Part shown: in pieces, positions 57,497 to 64,000 of the stretch | How positions within the stretch are numbered: position 1 is the stretch's first letter | Layout: every line of letters starts with the position of its first letter | From: Rhodococcus jostii RHA1 | Lineage (GTDB): Bacteria > Actinomycetota > Actinomycetes > Mycobacteriales > Mycobacteriaceae | Length of the DNA stretch: 64,000 bases | NCBI RefSeq assembly: GCF_000014565.1 | Contig: NC_008268.1 | Span: 2,108,001 to 2,172,000 of the forward strand | Direction of reading: 5' to 3' | Translations under genes and position numbers: made by a program | The notes under the pieces: generated by a model | Database searches by the model: none | What the model saw: the letters and a program-made list of their open reading frames with translations, nothing else | What the model was told of the DNA's origin: nothing

Positions 57497-58462
57497 TCAA
57501 ACATCGGCATCACCGGCCTCGGTGACATTCATCAGCTCCCGCGCACCGAGCTCGAGAAGCTCACGCGCGACGGAGCGGCCGAGTTCTTCGGCGTTCTCCG
57601 GGGAGCCCACGGCCCCCGTGCGTATGACGTCGGAACCGTCGATGGCTGCGGCGCAGCCCCGGACGGACAGTTCGTCGAAGATGCGGCCGTCGTCGTCGAG
57701 TGATTCGACGACCTCGGCGATGGCGCCGACGGGCGCGGTGCAGCCGGCCTCGAGCTCGGCGAGCAGTGCGCGTTCCGCGGTGACGGCGGCGCGGCTGTTC
57801 GGGTCGTCGAGCTCCGACAGGATCGCGACGAGTGCCGTGTTCGCGGACAGGCATTCGACGGCGAGCGCGCCCTGTGCGGGTGCGGGCAGCATCTGGACCG
57901 GTTCGATGGACTCGGTGATCAGGTCCAGACGTCCGATCCGCGCCAGGCCCGCGCGGGCCAGGACGACGGCGTCGAGTTCGCCGGACTCGACCTTGCCGAG
58001 GCGCCGCTGCAGGTTGCCGCGCAGCGGACGGATGTCGAGGCCGAGGCCCAGCGCCCGGAGCTGCGACGTGCGCCGCGGTGCGGACGTGCCGACCTTCGAA
58101 CCGGCGGGCAGTTCACCGAGGACCAGTCCGTCGCGGGCCACGAGCGCGTCGCGGGGATCCTCGCGCGGCGGAATGGCGGCGATGGTGAACCGTTCGTCGG
58201 GGGCGGTCGGCAGGTCCTTGTAGGAGTGGACGGCCACGTCGACGCGGCCGTCGGCGAGCGCTTCCCGGAGTTCGGCGGTGAAGACGCCGACGCCGATCTT
58301 CTCCACCGATTCCATGGACTGGTCGCCCTTGGTCTTGATGATGACGAGCTCGGCGTCGTGTCCGGCCGAGATCAGTGCGTCGCGCACGGTCCCGGCCTGG
58401 GTGGTCGCGAGCTCACTCCCACGGGTTCCGATCCGCAGCGTACGGGTGCCGACGGCGCTCAT
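57497..58462 (-). CDS. hemC: Porphobilinogen deaminase
   Basis: A 321-residue enzyme that assembles hydroxymethylbilane. The catalytic Asp84 is in HSYKDLPT, the arginine-rich binding loop in [11 protein letters not shown] (125-135), and the dipyrromethane cofactor Cys241 in [13 protein letters not shown] 58462 overlaps the hemA stop by 4 bp. Product passes to the HemD fusion encoded next. Normal length. Confidence 0.95.
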   Translation of the reverse strand: MSAVGTRTLRIGTRGSELATTQAGTVRDALISAGHDAELVIIKTKGDQSMESVEKIGVGVFTAELREALADGRVDVAVHSYKDLPTAPDERFTIAAIPPREDPRDALVARDGLVLGELPAGSKVGTSAPRRTSQLRALGLGLDIRPLRGNLQRRLGKVESGELDAVVLARAGLARIGRLDLITESIEPVQMLPAPAQGALAVECLSANTALVAILSELDDPNSRAAVTAERALLAELEAGCTAPVGAIAEVVESLDDDGRIFDELSVRGCAAAIDGSDVIRTGAVGSPENAEELGRSVARELLELGARELMNVTEAGDADV

Positions 58463-59898
58463 GCCTGCGATTCCTTCCCATGGTTGTCGTCTGTGACGAA
58501 GCGGCGCAGGCGCGGGTCCTGGCCGGCGATGAAACCGTCCGTGATGTCGATGGCGCTCAGGTCGGTGGCGCCGCCGAGGTCGGTGGGCTTGGCGACGGCC
58601 TCGACGGATCCGGGGCTGAGTTCGAACAGCTCGCGCAGGGCGGCGGCGTAGGAGTCGCCACCGGGTGCGGAGGCGAGCTGCTTCACCCGGACGGTGGGCG
58701 CGTGGAGGAGCTTGTCGACCACTCGCCGCACGGTGCGTGCGACCTCGTCGCGCTCGGGGTCGTCGAGTCCGGGCAGACGCGAATCCAGTCGCATCAACTC
58801 CGCCTCGACCACGTCCGCAGCGCGCTGGCGCAGGGCGGTGACGGTCGGCGTGACCTCCGCCAGCCGCTGGCCGGCGAGGTAGTTGGCGAGTTCGGCGGCG
58901 ACGATCGTCCGGGCGGCGTCGGCGTCGGATGCGGCGGCGCCTGCGGCGGGATCGCGCTGCAGCGATTCCATGTCGAGGACGGTGACCCCGGGCAGACCCG
59001 ACACTGCGGGCTCGACGTCGCGGGGCAGACCGAGGTCGCAGATGACGAGGGGGCGTTCGGCGTCGCGGCCGGGCTGTGCCAGCGCGCGGTGGGTGTCCGC
59101 GAGCGTGACGACGGCGCCGACCGCGCCGGTACAGGTCACGAGGACATCCGCCTGGGCCATCGCGGCCGGGAGTTCGCTCAGTTCGAGGGCTTCCGCCTCG
59201 ACGCCGTTGGCCCGGGCCGTGTCGGCGAGGTGTTCCGCGCGCTCCTTGGTGCGGTTCACGACGACTATGCGGCCGATCCCGGCACGGGTGAGGTGTGCGA
59301 CCGACAGGCCGCCCATGGATCCGGCACCGACCACGACGGCGGTGCGTCCGGTCAGTCCGCCGTCGCCGACGATGCCGGCGGCCCGGTCGAGGGCCACGGA
59401 CACGACGGAGGCGCCCGCCGAATCGATGCCGGTCTCCGAATGCACCCGCTTGCCGACGCGCAGCGCCTGCTGGGCGAGTTCGTGCAGCGTGCGGCCCGCG
59501 GCCTGCTGCGCGTCGGACGACGCGTAGGCGGTCCTGATCTGCCCCAGGATCTGCTGCTCGCCGATCACCATCGAGTCGAGGCCGCTGGCCACGGCGAACA
59601 GGTGCTCCGCCGCAGCCTCGCTATAGCGCACGTACGCGTGCCGGTGCAGATCGGTGAGATCCAGTCCGGAATGGTCGGCGAGCAATTCGCCGACCTCGGC
59701 CAGCGCACCGTGGAACGCATCGACGACGGCGTAGATCTCCACCCGGTTGCAGGTGGAGACGATCATCGCCTCCGAGATGTGCGACGACGCCAGAAGCTTG
59801 TCCGTCAACTTCGGGCGATCGGTGTCGGTGACAGCCACCCGCTCGAGAACCGGCACCGGGGCCGTCCTGTGCGAGACCCCGACAAGCAGAACACTCAC
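58459..59898 (-). CDS. hemA: Glutamyl-tRNA reductase
   Basis: A 479-residue enzyme, the first committed step of C5 tetrapyrrole synthesis, reducing glutamyl-tRNA to glutamate-1-semialdehyde, which HemL uses. Catalytic Cys50 is in [11 protein letters not shown], the NADPH motif [15 protein letters not shown] is near residue 194, and a dimerisation domain follows 320. GTG 59898 overlaps the rex stop (GTGA) and gives the canonical start [14 protein letters not shown]. The rex-hemA-hemC unit links haem synthesis to NADH/NAD state. Confidence 0.94.
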   Translation of the reverse strand: MSVLLVGVSHRTAPVPVLERVAVTDTDRPKLTDKLLASSHISEAMIVSTCNRVEIYAVVDAFHGALAEVGELLADHSGLDLTDLHRHAYVRYSEAAAEHLFAVASGLDSMVIGEQQILGQIRTAYASSDAQQAAGRTLHELAQQALRVGKRVHSETGIDSAGASVVSVALDRAAGIVGDGGLTGRTAVVVGAGSMGGLSVAHLTRAGIGRIVVVNRTKERAEHLADTARANGVEAEALELSELPAAMAQADVLVTCTGAVGAVVTLADTHRALAQPGRDAERPLVICDLGLPRDVEPAVSGLPGVTVLDMESLQRDPAAGAAASDADAARTIVAAELANYLAGQRLAEVTPTVTALRQRAADVVEAELMRLDSRLPGLDDPERDEVARTVRRVVDKLLHAPTVRVKQLASAPGGDSYAAALRELFELSPGSVEAVAKPTDLGGATDLSAIDITDGFIAGQDPRLRRFVTDDNHGKESQA

Positions 59899-60722
59899 GG
59901 CGCGATCACTGATCCGTTTCTTGGTGCGGTGGACGGGACAGCCGAATGTCCGATGCGGACGCGGGGAGCGGTGGGGACCGACTCCGTATTGCGTGCGCTG
60001 TTGAACGAGAGGACCTGCATTTCGACCGCGAGGTCGACGCGGCGCATCTCGACGTGATCGGGGACGTCGAGCGAAGTCGGCGAGAAGCTGAGGATGCACC
60101 GCAGTCCGGCGCGCACCAGGCGGTCGGCGACTTCCTGCGCCGCCTCGTCGGGCGTCGAGATGACGCCGATGGTGGCCTCGAGTTCGGCGCAGGCCTGCTC
60201 GAGTTCGTCGACGTGCCGCACGGTGAGGTCGCCCACCGGCGCACCGACCCGCGCCGGGTCGCTGTCGAACAGACCGACCATGGAGAACCCGCGACGGCCG
60301 AAGCCGCCGTAGCCGGCGAGCGCCTGGCCGAGGTTTCCGACGCCGACGAGCACCACCTTGTGTCCGCGGTCCAGGCCGAGTGCGCGTTCGATGCGGGCCC
60401 GCAGGCGCGTCACGTCGTAGCCGACGCCGCGCACACCGTTCGGCCCCAGAAAGGAAAGGTCCTTGCGGAGCTTCGCGGAGCCGACACCGGAAGCGGCGGC
60501 GAGTTCCTCGCTCGAGACGATGATCGTGCCTCGTTCCGTCAGCACTCCGAGGACCCGCAGGTACGTCGCGAGGCGCGTCACCGTAGCCTGGGGGATGTCC
60601 CGCGATTCGGGGAGCGGAGCCGCGCCGGCGACCGAGGGGGCCGGAGAACCGACCATCGACTGCCCGACCGCCCCCGTGACGCCAGGGGCCACAGACCCAT
60701 GCGTCTGGTGCGTTTCGGTCAC
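59895..60722 (-). CDS. rex: Redox-sensing repressor Rex
   Basis: A 275-residue Rex protein: an N-terminal winged helix ([20 protein letters not shown], then [20 protein letters not shown]) and a Rossmann domain with [10 protein letters not shown] at 126-135. It binds DNA when NADH is low and releases it as NADH rises. The start is GTG 60722, behind GAGGAG, preferred to two upstream ATGs. The N-terminal 40 residues are low-complexity. It leads the hemA operon and a Rex box lies 81 bp upstream, so it likely represses itself and hemA. Confidence 0.93.
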   Translation of the reverse strand: MTETHQTHGSVAPGVTGAVGQSMVGSPAPSVAGAAPLPESRDIPQATVTRLATYLRVLGVLTERGTIIVSSEELAAASGVGSAKLRKDLSFLGPNGVRGVGYDVTRLRARIERALGLDRGHKVVLVGVGNLGQALAGYGGFGRRGFSMVGLFDSDPARVGAPVGDLTVRHVDELEQACAELEATIGVISTPDEAAQEVADRLVRAGLRCILSFSPTSLDVPDHVEMRRVDLAVEMQVLSFNSARNTESVPTAPRVRIGHSAVPSTAPRNGSVIAP

Positions 60723-60802
60723 GTCGTTGGCTCCTCGTCCGACCGGCATTCGATGCCGTTCTTCACGATGCTCCGGGGAATTGTTCACACCACGGTAACT
60801 GC

Positions 60803-60820
60803 TTGTGAACCCATGCACAA
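60803..60820. promoter_or_regulatory. Rex operator (ROP)
   Basis: TTGTGAACCCATGCACAA matches the Rex operator pattern TTGTGAA-N4-TTCACAA at 13 of 14 fixed positions. It lies 81 bp upstream of the rex GTG. A further half-site, GTTCACA, lies at 60783-60789 in inverted orientation. It predicts redox autoregulation of rex-hemA-hemC. Confidence 0.85.
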
Positions 60821-60889
60821 AGTCGCTGCGACTGCGCGACATGCGGTCCTACCTGCACGGCATCGGAAGATCCCACTTTTAGGGTTCCC

Positions 60890-61150
60890 TTACTTGCGTA
60901 AATCCGAGCGAAGGCGCTCTTCGTCGACCTCCCAGTAACTGTGCTCACGTCCGTCGAGCAATACCACCGGCAATCGGTCGCCGAATTCGGCCCGCAATTC
61001 GGGGTCCGTTGCCGCCACCTCGTCGACGTCTATGCACGTCAGTTCCAGCCCGAACTCCTCGCACAGAACCAGCAGCAGCTCGCGGGCCGGCGCGCACGCA
61101 CCGCACCCCGCCCTCGTGAGAAGCGTCACCTCGTGTCCGCCCGTGCTCAT
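60890..61150 (-). CDS. Glutaredoxin-like thioredoxin-fold protein
   Basis: An 86-residue protein with the redox motif CGAC (Cys16-Cys19) after [10 protein letters not shown], and [20 protein letters not shown] as the cis-Pro region. It matches the DUF836/glutaredoxin-like family and the place of Rv0508. The GTG at 61159 is in frame three codons upstream, but the ATG at 61150 has the better GGAAG spacing. It lies about 70 bp upstream of the Rex box on the same strand, so it is probably separate from rex. Confidence 0.85.
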   Translation of the reverse strand: MSTGGHEVTLLTRAGCGACAPARELLLVLCEEFGLELTCIDVDEVAATDPELRAEFGDRLPVVLLDGREHSYWEVDEERLRSDLRK

Positions 61151-61328
61151 CCTCGTCACTTCCTTTCGACGCCTCCGGTGGAGTCACTGTGCCGTTTCGG
61201 GGTCCGCAGACGCCAATCGGCTCCGAGATGAACGTCACACAGTTCCCTCAGCGCGGCCATCCACCCGCCCCGTCCCCGATTCGGGGGATAGGCTGCTCCC
61301 AGAGGCTTCTGCGATACGGGAGGTGCGA

Positions 61329-62315
61329 GTGCCTGCGCGATCACTACCGAACGGCACGGGTTTCGGTTCAGGTCTGGCGGGGATCATCCTCCCGGGCCGA
61401 CGCCAGTTCAGGAATCCGCTGGGACCCAGCGAAGCCGAGGTACGTGCCAATGTCGCAGGTGAGGCGAGTGCCGATGCGGCCCTCGCACTCCAAGTCGCGT
61501 CCGGCGAGGAAACCGAGCTGGTGGAACACGACGTTCCCCTCGACCTCACGGCGGCCGCGTTCTTCGACGTCGACAACACGATGGTCCAGGGCGCCTCGAT
61601 CATCCACTTCGCCCGCGGACTCGCCGCCCGCAAGTACCTGAAGACGTCCGACCTCGTCGACTTCGCGTGGAAGCAGATCAAGTTCCGCGTCACCGGCAAG
61701 GAGAGCAGCGACGACGTCGCCTCCGGCCGGGAGAAGGCCCTCTCGTTCGTCTCCGGACGGTCGACGGCCGAGCTCGCCCGGCTCGGTGAGGAGATCTACG
61801 ACGAGGTGATCGCCGACAAGATCTGGCCCGGCACCCGCGCGCTGGCGCAGATGCATCTCGACGCCGGGCAGCAGGTGTGGCTGGTCACCGCGACCCCGGT
61901 GGAGCTGGCCCAGGTCATCGCGAAGCGCCTCGGCCTCACCGGTGCCCTCGGCACGGTGGCCGAGAGCGAGGACGGGATGTTCACGGGACGTCTGGTCGGC
62001 GACATCCTGCACGGCCTCGGCAAGGCGCACGCCGTGCGCGCCCTGGCCGTCCGCGAGGGGCTCAACCTCAAGCGCTGCACCGCGTACTCGGACAGCCACA
62101 ACGACGTGCCGATGCTGTCGCTGGTCGGCACGGCCGTCGCGATCAACCCCGACACCGATCTGCGCGAGCTCGCCAAGAACCGGGGCTGGGAGATCCGAGA
62201 CTTCCGGACCGGACGCAAGGCCGCCAAGATCGGCGTCCCCACGGCGCTGCTCCTCGGCGCTGCCGGCGGCGCACTCGCCGCGATCGTCGCGCGCCGCCGC
62301 GAACAGGCGGCTTGA
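61329..62315 (+). CDS. HAD-IB family phosphatase (SerB1-like)
   Basis: A 328-residue HAD phosphatase. The nucleophile motif FFDVDNTM (Asp80, Asp82) and [12 protein letters not shown] (motif IV, about residue 255) are intact. The N-terminal 75 residues form an extra polar region, and the last 28 hold a hydrophobic segment ([20 protein letters not shown]) before RRREQAA, suggesting membrane anchoring. GTG 61329 follows ACGGGAGG; further upstream starts lack a site. Mycobacterial SerB1 holds this place; substrate (phosphoserine or other) unproven. Confidence 0.85.
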   Translation: MPARSLPNGTGFGSGLAGIILPGRRQFRNPLGPSEAEVRANVAGEASADAALALQVASGEETELVEHDVPLDLTAAAFFDVDNTMVQGASIIHFARGLAARKYLKTSDLVDFAWKQIKFRVTGKESSDDVASGREKALSFVSGRSTAELARLGEEIYDEVIADKIWPGTRALAQMHLDAGQQVWLVTATPVELAQVIAKRLGLTGALGTVAESEDGMFTGRLVGDILHGLGKAHAVRALAVREGLNLKRCTAYSDSHNDVPMLSLVGTAVAINPDTDLRELAKNRGWEIRDFRTGRKAAKIGVPTALLLGAAGGALAAIVARRREQAA

Positions 62316-62335
62316 GCCGCGCGGCGGTCAGCGAT

Positions 62336-63355
62336 TCAGCCGAGGAACACGTTCCGGCGTTTCGCGAGGAGCCGGTACAGCGTCTGCTGGATGGTCTCCC
62401 GGACGTGGTCGGTGACCTCGAAGAGTTCCATCGGGTCGTCAGCCGCCGCCGCGTCGTAGGTGTCGGTGACGATCGGCTTGCCGAATTCGATGTACCACTT
62501 CGACGGCAGCGGGACGAGGCCGAGCGGTCCGAAGTGCGGGAACAGCGGGGTCACCGGGAAGTACGGCATTCCCAGCAGCCGGGCGAGCGTCCCGAGTTCG
62601 CCGATCTTCGGGTAGATCTCCTCGGATCCGACGATCGAGCACGGAATGATGGGCGCACCGGTCCGCATGGCGGCGGACACGAAGCCGCCGCGGCCGAACC
62701 TCTGCAGCTTGTAGCGTTCGCTGAACGGTTTGCCGATGCCCTTGAAACCTTCGGGGAACACGGCGGCGACCTCGCCGTCCTGCAGGAGGCGCACGGCGTC
62801 CGGGTGGCACGCGAGGGTGTGCCCGGCCTTGCGGGCGACCCCGCCGACCAGTGGCATCTCGAAGGCCAGGTCGGCGGCCAGCATCCGCAGCGGGCGATGC
62901 GCGGGGTGATGGTCGTGGACGGCGACGGACGTCATCAGACCGTCGATGGGCAGGACACCGGCATGGTTGGCGACCACCAGCGCGCCACCGGTCGACGGGA
63001 TGTTCTCCAGACCGCTGACCTCGACGCGGAACCACTTGTCGAACAGTGGCCGCAGGATGGGGAGCCACACGTTCTCGGCGAAGTGCGGGTCGTAGCCGAA
63101 GTCGTCGACGTGATAGTCGCCCGACAGCCGGCGTCGCACGAACTCGGCGGTGTTGACGATCTGCTCGGCCAGGGCGTTGCGGACGGCGTCGACGGCCGAA
63201 GTCTCGGTGACGGGCTCGGGTGGGGTGATCACGGCGGGTGGAGGCATTGCGGACGGATGTCGGCTCTCGCTCTGCTCACGCCTCGAACGTCCGATAGCGG
63301 CCCCGCGCGCGGCTGTCGCACCGTGCAGCGGAATGACCTTCGCCACTTCGTTCAC
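62336..63355 (-). CDS. LPLAT-family acyltransferase
   Basis: A 339-residue acyltransferase of the PlsC/diacylglycerol acyltransferase-like group. The catalytic block NHAGVLPIDG is near residue 133 and FPEGFKGIGKPF near 203; the NHxGxxPxD arrangement differs from the strict HX4D of classical PlsC but is usual in this actinobacterial clade (Rv0502). The N-terminal 60 residues are polar. GTG 63355 overlaps the stop of the epimerase gene (GTGA). It would acylate a glycerolipid or related alcohol at the membrane. Confidence 0.85.
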   Translation of the reverse strand: MNEVAKVIPLHGATAARGAAIGRSRREQSESRHPSAMPPPAVITPPEPVTETSAVDAVRNALAEQIVNTAEFVRRRLSGDYHVDDFGYDPHFAENVWLPILRPLFDKWFRVEVSGLENIPSTGGALVVANHAGVLPIDGLMTSVAVHDHHPAHRPLRMLAADLAFEMPLVGGVARKAGHTLACHPDAVRLLQDGEVAAVFPEGFKGIGKPFSERYKLQRFGRGGFVSAAMRTGAPIIPCSIVGSEEIYPKIGELGTLARLLGMPYFPVTPLFPHFGPLGLVPLPSKWYIEFGKPIVTDTYDAAAADDPMELFEVTDHVRETIQQTLYRLLAKRRNVFLG

Positions 63356-64000
63356 CTCTCCCCTTTCGCCGTGCCGGTAAGAGCGAGTAGTGCGTTTTCT
63401 GCTGCGTCGACCCATTCGTTCTTGATGATCGCCTTGACGCCTGCCGCGCGAGCGAAGTCGTCGAGCGCCTGCATCGAGGTCCACCGTGGCTCGAAGGATA
63501 GTTCGCTTCGCATGCGGGTGGTGTCGAGTCCGCAACCGAAGTGGAAGTACTCGAGTTGCTCGGTGGTGTACGACCGCATCACCGGACCCATCAGCGCACG
63601 TCCGACGTTGCGGAACAACCCGAACGGCATCGGGACCTCGATCCGCCCGGCGCGGCGGATGGCCTGGGACATCATGACCACGCCGTCGCCGGCGACGTTG
63701 AAGGTGCCCGCCGGGCCCGACACCGTGGCCCGTTCCAGTGCGGCGAGCGCGTCTTCCTCGTGTAGCACCTGCAGGCGTGCGTCGCGTCCGAGGATGGTCG
63801 GCACCACCGGTGAGGTGAGGTACTGCGCGACGGTCGCGTTGAGGCGGGGCCCGACCAGCGGTGCGAGGCGGAGAATCGACACGGCGATGTCGGGGCGCCT
63901 GCGCCCCATTCCCCGCAGATAACCCTCGATCTCGATGCAGTCCCGTGCGTAGGCGCCCGCGGGACGCCGCCGGGCGCTCATCTCCTCGGTGAACTTGGCG
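63352..64000 (-). CDS. NAD-dependent epimerase/dehydratase, partial at window edge
   Basis: The C-terminal 216 codons of an extended SDR; the start lies past 64000. Visible blocks include FTEEMSARRRPAGAYARDCI, VSILRLAPLVGPRLN, and GTFNVAGDGVVMMSQAIR, as in GalE2-like proteins (Rv0501). The NAD-binding N-terminus is not in view, so the reaction cannot be named. The expected catalytic Tyr region reads YARDC, not YxxxK, which is a feature of this subfamily as far as I recall. The stop overlaps the acyltransferase start. Confidence 0.78.
   Translation of the reverse strand, partial: AKFTEEMSARRRPAGAYARDCIEIEGYLRGMGRRRPDIAVSILRLAPLVGPRLNATVAQYLTSPVVPTILGRDARLQVLHEEDALAALERATVSGPAGTFNVAGDGVVMMSQAIRRAGRIEVPMPFGLFRNVGRALMGPVMRSYTTEQLEYFHFGCGLDTTRMRSELSFEPRWTSMQALDDFARAAGVKAIIKNEWVDAAENALLALTGTAKGER

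Overview
The window is a high-GC actinobacterial chromosome segment, most likely from a Rhodococcus of the jostii/opacus type. The evidence is its very high GC content, frequent GTG starts, ATGA/GTGA stop-start overlaps, a complete menaquinone gene set, C5-pathway haem genes with a Rex regulator, a BldC-type regulator, and a gene order that matches, as I remember it, Mycobacterium tuberculosis Rv0566c down to about Rv0501. The genus is an inference. I saw no rRNA, tRNA, CRISPR array, insertion sequence or prophage. No gene-free stretch exceeds about 200 bp; the largest (26187-26388) separates a divergent gene pair.

Layout. 1-20641 is the menaquinone region: the yajQ end, htpX, a polyprenyl diphosphate synthase, menJ, menG, an aldehyde dehydrogenase, mgtA, a DUF3592 protein, menD, a flavin-reductase-like protein, an iron-box-preceded siderophore-interacting protein, menC, a hotdog thioesterase, menB, an arylsulfatase, a VOC protein, pitA, two tandem DUF3349 genes and menE. 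20660-31910 is an accessory block: a frameshifted AbiEi-like gene between similar repeats, a DrrAB-type ABC exporter, a module of Tat-exported flavin amine oxidase, lipoprotein RidA and a small TatA opposite an APC permease and an IclR regulator, then a large SARP/AfsR-like regulator.

31987-45386 returns to the conserved backbone: menA, a Clp-N/HTH pair with a palindromic operator, an acyltransferase, a GNAT protein, a CysK2-like enzyme, bldC, a MinD/ParA ATPase, the System II cytochrome c maturation operon (ccsA, resB, ccdA, resA-like), a histidine phosphatase and hemL. 45448-53931 is a second accessory block: an hpd-SDR-VOC operon with a divergent Lrp/AsnC gene, a MarR/hydrolase pair, a long acyl-CoA oxidase and several small membrane or secreted proteins. 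53961-64000 holds two membrane proteins, then hemB, a fused SUMT-HemD gene, hemC, hemA and rex with a Rex operator, a glutaredoxin-like protein, a SerB1-like phosphatase, an LPLAT acyltransferase and a partial epimerase.

How the parts fit. Quinone synthesis (men genes), haem synthesis (hem genes), cytochrome c maturation and redox sensing (Rex) together cover much of respiratory-chain assembly. The most novel-looking part is the exported amine oxidase/RidA/TatA module: the oxidase would make reactive imines outside the membrane, and the RidA lipoprotein would hydrolyse them there. The tatA gene is only 55 codons with a GTG start and is easily missed by gene callers.
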